Below are positions 9,559-18,213 of a stretch of 64,000 bases of DNA, piece after piece; position 1 is the first letter of the stretch; the number at the start of each line of letters is the position of its first letter. Made by a program: the position numbers and the translations under genes. Location: contig JADKCV010000017.1 in the NCBI GenBank assembly GCA_016718655.1, positions 13,043 to 77,042 of the forward strand, read 5' to 3'. The notes beneath the pieces were generated by a model. The model ran no database searches and was not told where the DNA came from. It worked only from the letters and a program-made list of their open reading frames with translations. The stretch comes from Flavobacteriales bacterium (GTDB lineage: Bacteria; Bacteroidota; Bacteroidia; Flavobacteriales_F; PHOS-HE28).

Positions 9559-11640
9559 CAAGGTGAAATGTCCCCGATATTCCTTGTGGAAGGCTCCGAA
9601 CTCCGCCAATCGGATCACATAATTGTACATGCCTTCACCCTCACCCGATCCGCTCCATTCCTCATGGGGGTTGGTCGTTCGGAACACTTCCTTACCCCAC
9701 CGATCCATCACGACCAGGTCGTATAGACGAGCCCCGCGAACGGAAGGCGCCCAGGTGTCGTTGACCCCATCACCATCCGGGGTGAACGCGTTGGGCACGT
9801 AGATCAAGTGATCACTTACCGTGACGATACGAGATGTTGAATCCATGCACCCGAACTGTGAAACGACGGTCTGCGTGATCGTCCGTCGACCTCCGTCCGT
9901 GAACTCGTGACCGAACGAGCGCTCATCGATCGTGATGCCTTCCACGATATAGCTCCATTCCACGGCATCCTGTGCATGGTCCTCAACGACCACCTCCGGA
10001 TCCAACAGGCTCACTTCCAACGGCGATATCGTGAACGCGGCAATGGGGTTGGGGTGTATGCGAACCTGGGACCCAAGCGATCGCTCTGCTATGCAACCGC
10101 TGTCCGTGCGAATGGTGAGCGTGATCGAATAGCCCCCTGGTCCTGAATAAAGGTGTTGGAACGTGCTATCCGTATACACGTTACCGTCCCCGACATCCCA
10201 GCTATAGCTCAGAGGGGTGGTCGCTGTCGAAGTACTCGAGAACGAGATCGCGCCGTTCAAACAGACTTCCGGGTCGTTGAATAGCCCGATCTCCGGCGGA
10301 GGCATTACGACCACGGAATCGACATAGGTGTCCGCGCACGCTCCCGATATGCCGGATAGGGTGACGGGGTACACGCCCACCTGACTGTACACCAAGGTGT
10401 ATTGTTGGCCAGTGCCTACCCCCGGCGTTCCGAATGGAGCACCCTCCCAGGTGAAATCGGCATCGGGCCCGAATACGCCGGAAACAGCGAGTACCGCAGG
10501 CTCTCCTGGACAACGTATGGGCGGGCGCTCGAAGAAGATGTCCATCGGAGCTTGCATATCATAGACCTGATAGCTGGTGTCCGCGCAGGACTCACCCGGA
10601 TTGGCGATGAGTCGCACCGTATAAATGCCTGGCTGTGCATAGGTCCAAACCGGTTCCTGAGCACTCGATGTGTCTTCCAATGTGCCTGCATCACCGAAAT
10701 CCCAGGACCAGAACGAGGCATTCTCGCTCTCATTGAGGAAGGCTTGCATGAGTCCGGCACACAGGTCAGCCTCACCTTGTTCCGCGACCACTGCTGTTAC
10801 CGCAACATCACAGACAACCACCTTGAAAAGGAAATCCCCCCGTGTCTCCCCAACCACCACGCCATCTCGCAACTCCGTCACACAGATCCCGACCGTGAAC
10901 ACGCCTTGGAGCGTCGGGGTGATCTGCAATTGCCCGGTGTTCGGGTCGATGGACATGGGAGGGTCCGAATCCACCGGTTGGGCTGCTGAATACCCTGCGG
11001 CATAGGTGACCTGGGTATAAGGCGGCGCACTTGGAAAAGGCGCAGGATCCGTCGCGGTGCCACCGATGAATGGCGCACAAAGACCATAGACAAGCTGGTC
11101 GCCATCCGGGTCGGTAGCTGAAAAGTCGATGGTGGTCGGCTGGTCCAGGCACAACGCGATCGCTGGAAGATCACCGAAGCGCGGAGAGCTGTTGGTGGAA
11201 AGGGGTGGTCCAGGGATACTGGCTGTACAGGTCAGACCTTGCTGTCCGTTCAAGTTCACCATGGCAGGCGTGCGGCAACACCGTTGATAGCTGATCGTAT
11301 ACCCACCAGCAATTGGAGGTAGGGTGAACACATGTTCGTAAACCGCGGTCCTCACACACACCGTGGGTGGTGCGGTCAAACACGGGTCGTTGAGTTCCAC
11401 CGGGACCGGGTCCTCGCCCGAATACGCTACATCGGTCGACGTCACCTGCTGACCTGCAGCATTGTATACGGCCAGTTGAGCCGCAGCGTCAAAGCCCGTG
11501 TTGTTCGCGTTGTCAGGGCCACAATCCCGGTATAACACGAGTGTCACCCGGTATTGGTTACCGCCCAGGTGATCATAATACATGTTCCCACCGATGATGT
11601 GGGTAGCCATCACCTGAGTACTGATGATCGATAGGAACAA
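9550..11640 (-). CDS. T9SS type B (gliding-motility C-terminal domain) PKD adhesin
   Basis: This is a secreted surface protein of about 700 residues. After a hydrophobic export signal comes the family-typical start THIIGGNMYYDHLGGNQYRV, then an N-terminal beta domain, several PKD domains (FWSWDFGDAGT, YSWDVGDGNVY) and the C-terminal type B sorting domain (IYVPNAFTPDGDGVNDTW and LVVMDRWGKEVFRT), which targets it to the type IX secretion system. Adhesion or surface assembly is likely. The start is uncertain: the open frame has no ATG upstream of the export signal and only a TTG at 11640. An ATG at 11705 in another frame would give a better signal peptide if one base were missing around 11676-11682. 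Confidence 0.87.
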   Translation of the reverse strand: MFLSIISTQVMATHIIGGNMYYDHLGGNQYRVTLVLYRDCGPDNANNTGFDAAAQLAVYNAAGQQVTSTDVAYSGEDPVPVELNDPCLTAPPTVCVRTAVYEHVFTLPPIAGGYTISYQRCCRTPAMVNLNGQQGLTCTASIPGPPLSTNSSPRFGDLPAIALCLDQPTTIDFSATDPDGDQLVYGLCAPFIGGTATDPAPFPSAPPYTQVTYAAGYSAAQPVDSDPPMSIDPNTGQLQITPTLQGVFTVGICVTELRDGVVVGETRGDFLFKVVVCDVAVTAVVAEQGEADLCAGLMQAFLNESENASFWSWDFGDAGTLEDTSSAQEPVWTYAQPGIYTVRLIANPGESCADTSYQVYDMQAPMDIFFERPPIRCPGEPAVLAVSGVFGPDADFTWEGAPFGTPGVGTGQQYTLVYSQVGVYPVTLSGISGACADTYVDSVVVMPPPEIGLFNDPEVCLNGAISFSSTSTATTPLSYSWDVGDGNVYTDSTFQHLYSGPGGYSITLTIRTDSGCIAERSLGSQVRIHPNPIAAFTISPLEVSLLDPEVVVEDHAQDAVEWSYIVEGITIDERSFGHEFTDGGRRTITQTVVSQFGCMDSTSRIVTVSDHLIYVPNAFTPDGDGVNDTWAPSVRGARLYDLVVMDRWGKEVFRTTNPHEEWSGSGEGEGMYNYVIRLAEFGAFHKEYRGHFTLLR

Positions 11641-11774
11641 CGCGAACAGGAACGCATGCCGGAAAGATGACCGTAATATAGTGCCTTAGGTTGCCCGTTG
11701 TTCATTCAACCCACTTCCATACCCAGGACGGACCATCATCACTCGATCGAACAAGATGTCCCGGATGTCACCGA

Positions 11775-12047
11775 TCAACCCATACGGTCTTCGATAGCCT
11801 GCCACTCCTCGGCGGAGCATACACGGTACGTTTCGCCTGATGCACGGAGCATGTCCGCGATACGTAGTTGCTCAGGATACACCTTGGCTTCCACGTCGTG
11901 ACGCACCCACCGTCGTCCTACCTGCTGCAGTTCCACGAACGCTTTTGGTGAACGTATCCGGTAGAAGTGCCGTTCGTCGATCATACATCGGTATTGCGGC
12001 CACTCCCAGCCAACTTCCGACAGACTATCTTCCACCCGGTTCAACAT
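11775..12047 (-). CDS. Small protein of unknown function
   Basis: The 90-residue soluble protein is rich in charged and aromatic residues (YRCMIDERHFYRI, VGRRWVRHDVEAKVYPEQ). It has no signal peptide, no membrane segment and no recognisable motif. It is accepted as real because its codon use resembles its neighbours and it fills the gap upstream of the AddB-like gene. Its ATG (on CAT at 12045-12047) overlaps the divergent ATG of that gene by two bases inside a CATG. Each promoter must therefore lie within the other gene. Confidence 0.6.
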   Translation of the reverse strand: MLNRVEDSLSEVGWEWPQYRCMIDERHFYRIRSPKAFVELQQVGRRWVRHDVEAKVYPEQLRIADMLRASGETYRVCSAEEWQAIEDRMG

Positions 12048-14763
12048 GAGCGCTTTCCTTGAACGTACCGCTGAAGCCATGGTCGCCGAGCATGGCAAGG
12101 ACTTGGGCCGTTTGGCCGTGATCCTTCCAGGACAACGCGCAGGAGCGGTCTTGCGAAAGTACTTGGCCAAGCGCATCGGCGAGGCCTTCTGGAGCCCGGA
12201 ATGGCTCGACATGGGAACATTCATGGAGCGCATCGCGCACGTTCGTCAAGGAAAGCGATCGGACCTGCTGCTGATGATGTATCGCGCTCATCGAACATTG
12301 GCGGGCGAACGGGCAGAACCCTTGGATGCCTTTCTGCAGTGGGCCCCTGTCGTGCTCCGCGATATGAGCGATGTGGACATGCATCTGGTGGACCTGGATG
12401 ACCTGTACCGGGACCTGCGCGAAATGGAGATCCTCGACTCGTGGAGCACGGAACTCGGTGAACAACTGAGCGCTGGTCAACAGCGTCTGCTGGGGCACTG
12501 GCAGGATACCGGTCGGTTGCATCGACTGATGCACACATTGATGGAGGAGCGGGCCTTGGGCTCCAGCGGTTGGGTGGCCCGTCAAGCAGCCCTTCACGTG
12601 GCGGGAACCGAATTGCCTTGGGAGACCGTTTGGTGTGTCGGTGCCAATGCACTGGAGCCAGCAACCACCGTGGTGCTTCGGCAGATACGGTCCATGGGGC
12701 GTCTACAGGTGGCCTGGGATGCGGACCACTACTACCTGGATGACCCTGACCAGGAGGCCGGTCGTTTCTTGCGCCGCTCCATCGGATCATTGGGCCAGGG
12801 TTGTATTCCTCCGACCAATGACCTTCTGGAACGTCCTCGTTCCATACGCTCGGTGATCGTGCCCGAGCGATTCGCTCAAGCACAATTCGCTGCACAGATC
12901 CTGCAGGAGATGGACCCTGATCAACGGGGAGATACCACCGTGGTACTCGCTGATGAAGAACTTCTCATGCCCTTGTTGTCCGTCATGCCAGGTGATAGCG
13001 GTCCGATCAACATCACTGCTGGCATCCCGTTATCCCGGCTACCCGTGCATGGGCTGGTGGAGAATTTCCTCGATCTGCACGCGGCATTCCATGGTAGTGG
13101 ACATTTGGAATTGAACGGTCTGCTCGGTTTCCTCTCCCATCCGTTCCTCGCAGCTCTTACCCAAGGTACTGCTTGCTTCAATCAGCTAACTCGATCGGAA
13201 CGCCGATCGATGCCCAAGGATGAGGTCATCGGTGTGCTGGCAAGCGAGAATGCCATGGCGATGGTAGCCTTGATACGCGATCTGGAACATCCTCAACTCC
13301 ATGCGGCCTTGATGGCGTTGTTCGGTCATCTTGCAGAGGGCATTGTCCAAGATGCCCTGGCCTTGGAACAGATCTATCGTGCAGCAGCCATCCATGAGCA
13401 GCTATACGCGTCGCTGAGCCAGGAAGGGATCCTTTTCCCGGATCATACAACTGAACGATCGGTATACCGACGTCTGGCGGGCGACGAAAGACTGGGCTAC
13501 TTCGGGGACCCCGAACAAGGAGTCCAGGTCATGGGCTTCCTGGAGACCCGCGCATTGTCAAGGTCAAGGCTCATCGTGCTAGGTGCCAATGATGGCATTC
13601 TTCCGCAGGCATCGCAGCAACAGAGCTTCATTCCGTTCGACATCCGACGAGCATATGGACTACCATTACGAGCAGACAGCGAGGCCATTTCAGCCTACCA
13701 TACGTACCGGATGCTTCAAAGCGCGACCTCGTGCACGATGGTATCGGATGCAGGCGGCTCGGCCGATCCAGGCGAACCCTCCAGGTTCATCGCACAATGG
13801 GAGCATGAACTGGTACCGCGGTCCCGGACCAGTGTTGAACGGGTCCTACTTGCCTTGTCGTCCACCGAGCGCCCGCAGGCCAGGATAGCGATCCAACGGT
13901 CCAATGCCATACAACAACACGTGTTGAAGTGGGCCCAACGGGGCATCTCTCCCTCCGCGTTGGGAGTCTGGTTGCGCTGCCCGTTGGACCTGTATTTCAG
14001 CTATGTCCTGGGGATCAAAGCGCCCGAAGATCGCTCGGACAAACTAGGAAGTGATGTGCTTGGAAGCGCCGTACACGAGGTGTTCCAGTCGTTCACTGAA
14101 CCCCATCTGAACAGTGCGCTCACCCCAGCCATCCTGCGTTCATGGGTCCCGGAGGTGCGCGACTCCTTGCTCCGGATCCTCACCAAGCAGACCCTGTATT
14201 CGGAGTTGGAGCAAGGTCATTCCCGGCTGCGTATCGACATGGCCACCAAGGCGGTCCAGGACCACTTGGAGCAGGAAGCGATCCGGTTGGAAGAACACCC
14301 GTCCCTCATACCTATCGCAGTGGAAACCCAGCTTTCCGCAGTACTACCGAACGGGGTACGTTTGACCGGGCGATGCGACCGTATCGACCTGCGGAACGAC
14401 ATCGTACACATACTGGACCTGAAGACCGGATCGGTCCTGGACAACACATTGAAGGTAAAGGGATTGGAACGATCGTCCTTTGGCGAGGACCATGGATATG
14501 CCCTTCAACTGCTTGCCTATGCATGGGCCTACCTGACCATGTATCCGAATTGCACATCACTGCGCACTGGAGTGATCCCTTTGCAGCGCGCTTCCCGGTC
14601 CGAGGGGATCCACCTCAGCATCCATGGCAATGACCTGATCTCACGTGCCCAGTATGCCGACCTCACGGCGTTGTTCGTGGACCTTACTAACGAATTGGTG
14701 CACAGCGACCTGCCATTCACCCATTCGCCCACGAGCATGTATTGTACGTGCTGCGTGGCATGA
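12046..14763 (+). CDS. AddB-like PD-(D/E)XK nuclease family protein
   Basis: The 905-residue protein resembles the AddB/RexB partner of helicase-nuclease complexes that process broken DNA ends. An inactivated helicase-like region makes up most of it. The C-terminal nuclease core has RLTGRCDRIDL, HILDLKTG (Asp791, Lys793) and YALQLLAYAW, the typical D-(E/D)xK-Q-Y pattern. Cys645 in WLRCPLDLYFSYVLGI together with Cys900, Cys902 and Cys903 at the very end (YCTCC) resembles the iron-sulfur staple of AddB nucleases. The likely partner is the frameshifted AddA-like gene at 5976-9097, which lies 3 kb away on the same strand rather than adjacent. Confidence 0.85.
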   Translation: MSAFLERTAEAMVAEHGKDLGRLAVILPGQRAGAVLRKYLAKRIGEAFWSPEWLDMGTFMERIAHVRQGKRSDLLLMMYRAHRTLAGERAEPLDAFLQWAPVVLRDMSDVDMHLVDLDDLYRDLREMEILDSWSTELGEQLSAGQQRLLGHWQDTGRLHRLMHTLMEERALGSSGWVARQAALHVAGTELPWETVWCVGANALEPATTVVLRQIRSMGRLQVAWDADHYYLDDPDQEAGRFLRRSIGSLGQGCIPPTNDLLERPRSIRSVIVPERFAQAQFAAQILQEMDPDQRGDTTVVLADEELLMPLLSVMPGDSGPINITAGIPLSRLPVHGLVENFLDLHAAFHGSGHLELNGLLGFLSHPFLAALTQGTACFNQLTRSERRSMPKDEVIGVLASENAMAMVALIRDLEHPQLHAALMALFGHLAEGIVQDALALEQIYRAAAIHEQLYASLSQEGILFPDHTTERSVYRRLAGDERLGYFGDPEQGVQVMGFLETRALSRSRLIVLGANDGILPQASQQQSFIPFDIRRAYGLPLRADSEAISAYHTYRMLQSATSCTMVSDAGGSADPGEPSRFIAQWEHELVPRSRTSVERVLLALSSTERPQARIAIQRSNAIQQHVLKWAQRGISPSALGVWLRCPLDLYFSYVLGIKAPEDRSDKLGSDVLGSAVHEVFQSFTEPHLNSALTPAILRSWVPEVRDSLLRILTKQTLYSELEQGHSRLRIDMATKAVQDHLEQEAIRLEEHPSLIPIAVETQLSAVLPNGVRLTGRCDRIDLRNDIVHILDLKTGSVLDNTLKVKGLERSSFGEDHGYALQLLAYAWAYLTMYPNCTSLRTGVIPLQRASRSEGIHLSIHGNDLISRAQYADLTALFVDLTNELVHSDLPFTHSPTSMYCTCCVA

Positions 14764-14875
14764 ACCTTGGGATGCTCGCCGCTACTTTCGGGATCGCACC
14801 ACCCGGAGTTGAAGATACTTCATCCGCAGGGATGGTCGGTGAACGGGAGCGCATCACAAGCATCCTATCAACGCA

Positions 14876-14900
14876 GAAGGCCGCCCATAGGACGGCCTTC
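14876..14900. terminator. Hairpin between convergent genes
   Basis: An 8-bp perfect inverted repeat (GAAGGCCG / CGGCCTTC) with a 9-base loop sits between the end of the AddB-like gene and the end of the convergent T9SS gene. There is no strong T run on either side. It could end transcription from both directions. Confidence 0.55.
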
Positions 14901-14918
14901 CTGTAAGCGACCTCGCTA

Positions 14919-15692
14919 CTATTTGTAGACGATCTTGTGGGTGGTTGTGTTACCACCTCGCTTGAGGCGAAGGTAGTAGACCCCGTTGCTTTGGCTGGTC
15001 AGGTCCATCTCCTTGCGGTAGGCCCCTTCGAACCCAGTGACCGCATCGGTAAAAACCGACTGTCCCAAGGCGTTGATGATCTCAACGTTGATGTCCATGG
15101 GAGTGGTGTTGGTGAAGCTGAAAGCGAAGACCCCGTTGTTCGGGTTCGGGAGTACGGTGACACCACCATCCTCTTCCACGGAAGCCAAGCTCTTGTAAAT
15201 GCCACCAGTACGATCCGCCCCACCCAAGGCCAGGTAATAGCTAGCATTGTTCTTTGCGTCCGAGGTCCATGAATCCTGTGCGATCTCGAAATCCGCCTTT
15301 CCCGTCACCGGGATCGTAGCTACCAAGTACTCTTTGCCTGCAAGCCAACGGGCGCCCGTGGACTCCATGGGTGTGATGCCGAAGCCGGCATAGACCTGAT
15401 AACGCTGGGATCCTTGTTCCCGCACCGCTCCGGAGCGCATGGTGGGTAGGTACTGTGCAGCAGGACCTTCTTGGACCATCGTACCTAGCGTAGCACCCGT
15501 GGATCCATCCCACCGGATCGCGAACACCAACGATGAAACGATACCACTGAAGTCCGAGGATGGCTTCACATACACATCCAACTGATCTCCGTTCCGGTAC
15601 ATCCCGATGTCTACCGGACTTTGGGCATGGGCCATGGGAGAAAGACCGAGGACAAGCGCTGCGGAAGCGATTAGATTGTTCAGGTGGCTCAT
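14919..15692 (-). CDS. Secreted protein with T9SS type A sorting domain
   Basis: The 257-residue protein begins with a signal peptide (NLIASAALVLGLSPMAHAQ), has a beta-rich domain of unknown role, and ends with a type A sorting domain: VLPNPNNGVFAFSF, then ALGQSV, then NGVYYLRLKRGG and the basic tail. This signal directs type IX secretion and usually surface anchoring. The start at 15692 fits the signal peptide; the frame is open further upstream, but that part looks non-coding. It is preceded by a 237-base gap and followed by a hairpin. Confidence 0.82.
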   Translation of the reverse strand: MSHLNNLIASAALVLGLSPMAHAQSPVDIGMYRNGDQLDVYVKPSSDFSGIVSSLVFAIRWDGSTGATLGTMVQEGPAAQYLPTMRSGAVREQGSQRYQVYAGFGITPMESTGARWLAGKEYLVATIPVTGKADFEIAQDSWTSDAKNNASYYLALGGADRTGGIYKSLASVEEDGGVTVLPNPNNGVFAFSFTNTTPMDINVEIINALGQSVFTDAVTGFEGAYRKEMDLTSQSNGVYYLRLKRGGNTTTHKIVYK

Positions 15693-15801
15693 TCGGATGC
15701 GTGGTGTTCGTAGATCACTGCGACTGGTGCAGGAAGGCGCAAGGTAACAAAGTGGTGCAAAGATCACAAGAGCTTTCGACCAATACCCCCCAGAAACCGA
15801 A

Positions 15802-15823
15802 CAGGGGCCCTTGCGGACCCCTG
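15802..15823 (-). terminator. Hairpin downstream of the response regulator
   Basis: On the minus strand CAGGGGTCC-GCAA-GGGCCCCTG forms a nine-base stem with one mismatch and a 4-base loop, followed by TTCGGTTTCT. It lies about 107 bases after the response regulator stop and 110 bases before the next start. A terminator is the simplest reading; a 5' leader structure for the T9SS gene is the alternative. Confidence 0.45.
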
Positions 15824-15929
15824 CGCGGTAACCTGCAAGGAAAAAATGGAACCAGACAAGACCAGGAAGTGGGTCTTGGTACTTCAAAGACGCCGCACCT
15901 GGTATCGGGTTGCCTCCACCTGAAAAAAA

Positions 15930-16634
15930 TCATGGAGTGAACTTGTACCCCACTCCGCGGATGGAGTGGAAATGCCTTGGCGAACGAGGATCCACCTCGA
16001 AGTACTTGCGAAAGGCCACGATGAAATTATCGACGGTGCGGGTGGTTGGGAAAACGTTATACCCCCAGACCTTCTGCAGGATCTCCTCCCGGGAGACCAC
16101 TTCACCGCTCCGCTCGATCAGCAGCCGAAGCAGCATCATCTCCCGCTGGCTCAGGGTCCGGTTCTCACCGTCCCTTCCGCGAGCCATGTAGCTGCTGAAA
16201 TCCACATGGTTCCCGTCGAAATCATAGTGCGTCATGACCGGCGCGGTCGTGGCCGTACCGGAACGCTGGACCAGTTTGTGAACGCGCAGCAACAGTTCCT
16301 CCAGCTCGAAGGGCTTCCCCAGATGGTCATCCCCCACACGTAGACCCCGGATACGATCCGCTGGAGCGGTGCGGGCAGTGAGGAAGAGCACCGGCGTGAT
16401 GTCCCCTTCCAAACGCATGCTCTCCACCACGGAATAGCCGTCCATGCCGGGAAGCATCACATCCATGACGACCAGGTCGAAATGGGCACCGCGCATCCGT
16501 TCGATGGCCTCATGGCCCGTGGATGCCGTGGTGACCGCGAAGCCGTCCATCTCGAAGTTCAACTTCAGCGTGAGACGCAGTGCTTCCTCATCCTCGACCA
16601 GGAGAATGCGCTTGGGGCTCACAGGGGCGTCCAT
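15930..16634 (-). CDS. OmpR/PhoB-family response regulator
   Basis: The 234-residue two-component regulator has an N-terminal receiver domain: acidic pocket VEDEEA, phospho-acceptor Asp in VVMDVMLPGMDG, and the conserved Lys in GKPFELEELL. A C-terminal winged-helix DNA-binding domain follows (SREEILQKVWGYN, RTVDNFIVAFRKYF and RGVGYKF). The loop before the lysine reads VGDDHLGKPF, slightly off the usual GADDYLxKPF. No histidine kinase is next to it, so it is an orphan here and its signal is unknown. It is divergent from the menaquinone operon with 33 bases between starts, so it could influence that operon, but this is only positional. Confidence 0.9.
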   Translation of the reverse strand: MDAPVSPKRILLVEDEEALRLTLKLNFEMDGFAVTTASTGHEAIERMRGAHFDLVVMDVMLPGMDGYSVVESMRLEGDITPVLFLTARTAPADRIRGLRVGDDHLGKPFELEELLLRVHKLVQRSGTATTAPVMTHYDFDGNHVDFSSYMARGRDGENRTLSQREMMLLRLLIERSGEVVSREEILQKVWGYNVFPTTRTVDNFIVAFRKYFEVDPRSPRHFHSIRGVGYKFTP

Positions 16635-16639
16635 GTGTG

Positions 16640-16647
16640 CAAAGATG
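16640..16647 (-). promoter_or_regulatory. Possible -7 box for the response regulator
   Basis: On the minus strand CATCTTTG has one mismatch to TAnnTTTG and ends 5 bases before the ATG at 16634. The spacing implies a leaderless or nearly leaderless transcript. Confidence 0.35.
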
Positions 16648-16654
16648 GCACGGC

Positions 16655-16662
16655 TAAATTTG
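16655..16662 (+). promoter_or_regulatory. -7 box of the menaquinone operon
   Basis: TAAATTTG is an exact match to TAnnTTTG and ends 5 bases before the ATG at 16668, so transcription would begin at about the start codon. The divergent response regulator box lies 7 bases away, so the two promoters probably exclude each other. Confidence 0.45.
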
Positions 16663-16667
16663 TCCCG

Positions 16668-17087
16668 ATGCTATTCACCCCCCTTCACGCCGAACAAGCG
16701 AACGCCCTCCGGTCCGGCACTTTGGTGGCCCATCTGGGCATCACCTACCATGTGGATGAGGAAGGGCGGTTCTGCGCGACCATGCCTGTGGACGCTCGAA
16801 CCCACCAGCCCATGGGCCTGCTGCATGGTGGGGCCACAGCTGCATTGGCCGAGTCACTTGGAAGCATGGCCTCCGCGTTGATCATCGACCGGGACCGGCA
16901 AGGAGTGGTGGGCATCGAGGTGAACGCCAACCACCTCAAGGGCGTGCGCTCGGGACAGGTGACGGCCATCGGAGAGCCGGTCCACCTGGGCAGGACCACC
17001 CATGTCTGGAACATCCGGGTGATAGACGGTTCGGGAAAGCTGTGCGCCGTCTGCCGGCTCACCAACCTGATCATCGACCGCCCGTGA
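16668..17087 (+). CDS. PaaI-type hotdog thioesterase, candidate DHNA-CoA thioesterase
   Basis: The 139-residue single-domain hotdog protein has the PaaI/YdiI signature GLLHGGATAALAESLGS (active-site region) and the C-terminal core HLGRTTHVWNIRV. As first gene of the menaquinone operon it is the best candidate for hydrolysing 1,4-dihydroxy-2-naphthoyl-CoA to the free acid that MenA uses. This assignment comes from context; the family acts on many acyl-CoAs. The ATG at 16668 is chosen because the conserved domain starts there; the open frame extends upstream into the divergent gene. It overlaps menF by 4 bases. Confidence 0.82.
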   Translation: MLFTPLHAEQANALRSGTLVAHLGITYHVDEEGRFCATMPVDARTHQPMGLLHGGATAALAESLGSMASALIIDRDRQGVVGIEVNANHLKGVRSGQVTAIGEPVHLGRTTHVWNIRVIDGSGKLCAVCRLTNLIIDRP

Positions 17088-18205
17088 ACACCCCGTGGAG
17101 CAGCCTGCGCGAGGCCCTGCAACACTGCCTCGACCGGAGGCTCACCTTCGCCGCCTTCCGCATAGCCGGTCAGGCGGTGCAGCTGCTGGTCCAACGCACC
17201 TCCAAGGTGCATCACGTGGGGACCACGGAACTGGATACACTTCGGAATGTCTTCGTGATCGCCCCCTTCGCACACACACAGCGAACGATCTTGGTGCTCC
17301 AGCCCGACGAACGGTTGAGCTTTCATGCGGACACGGGGCCCATCGAACTCACGTTCCCGGAGAGCGCACCATGCGAACCATACCCCCCCAAAGCTTTGGA
17401 CGGGTCCATGGACCAAGCTGCCTATGCCCGCATGGTGAACGAGGCATTGATGGCCATTGAACGTGGCACCCTTCGTAAAGTGGTCCTTTCCCGGACCAAG
17501 GACGTCGCGCTTCAAGCCCCGGATACCGCCGACCTTTTCATCCGCGCACTCTCCGATCTTCCGTCCGCCTTCATCTGCCTGGCCCATACCCCGGACCATG
17601 GCACCTGGCTGGGCGCATCACCCGAAAGGCTGCTGCGGAAGAAGGGCGAGCAGGTGGAAGTGGATGCGATCGCCGGGACCATGTCCGCGTCCGATGCACC
17701 GGCCGACCCGTCGCAATGGGGTAGGAAGGAACGTGATGAACAGGCCTTGGTCACCGAACAGGTCGAACGGGTCTTGAGCCGGGGCGGGGTGCGGTCGGTG
17801 GATGTTCATGGACCGGAGGTCCTGCGGGCCGGGAACGTGGCCCATCTGCACACGCGTCTCATCACCTCCGGCACGGGGCTGTCGCTGGCGCGGCTTATGC
17901 TGGACCTCCACCCCACCCCCGCTGTTTGTGGCACCCCAACAGACGTGGCCATGACCTTCCTGACTGCACATGAGCCGCATGACCGGGTCCTCTACGCAGG
18001 GGCTTGGGGGCCTTGGCAGGCTGATAATGGGACCGAGCTGTTCGTGAACATCCGCTGCATGCAGGTGTTCGACCAGCACGTGCGACTTTACGTGGGCGGG
18101 GGGATCACCGCAGGATCGGAGCCCGGGCACGAATGGGAGGAGACCGAACACAAGGCGCAGACATGGGAGCGGATCATCCGGGCTGGACAGGGTCGGATAA
18201 CTTAG
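17084..18205 (+). CDS. menF: Isochorismate synthase
   Basis: This enzyme converts chorismate to isochorismate, the first step of menaquinone synthesis. The 373-residue protein has the chorismate-binding core: RKVVLSRTKD with the general-base lysine, WLGASPERLL, HLHTRLITSG, LHPTPAVCGTPTDVA, YAGAWGPW and the C-terminal GGGITAGSEPGHEWEETEHK with metal-binding glutamates. The start is a GTG whose last two bases begin the stop codon of the upstream gene (GTGA overlap). The N-terminal lobe is shorter than in the E. coli enzyme, as is common in Bacteroidota. menD follows 8 bases after its stop. Confidence 0.93.
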   Translation: MNTPWSSLREALQHCLDRRLTFAAFRIAGQAVQLLVQRTSKVHHVGTTELDTLRNVFVIAPFAHTQRTILVLQPDERLSFHADTGPIELTFPESAPCEPYPPKALDGSMDQAAYARMVNEALMAIERGTLRKVVLSRTKDVALQAPDTADLFIRALSDLPSAFICLAHTPDHGTWLGASPERLLRKKGEQVEVDAIAGTMSASDAPADPSQWGRKERDEQALVTEQVERVLSRGGVRSVDVHGPEVLRAGNVAHLHTRLITSGTGLSLARLMLDLHPTPAVCGTPTDVAMTFLTAHEPHDRVLYAGAWGPWQADNGTELFVNIRCMQVFDQHVRLYVGGGITAGSEPGHEWEETEHKAQTWERIIRAGQGRIT

Positions 18206-18213
18206 CGGCCCCC

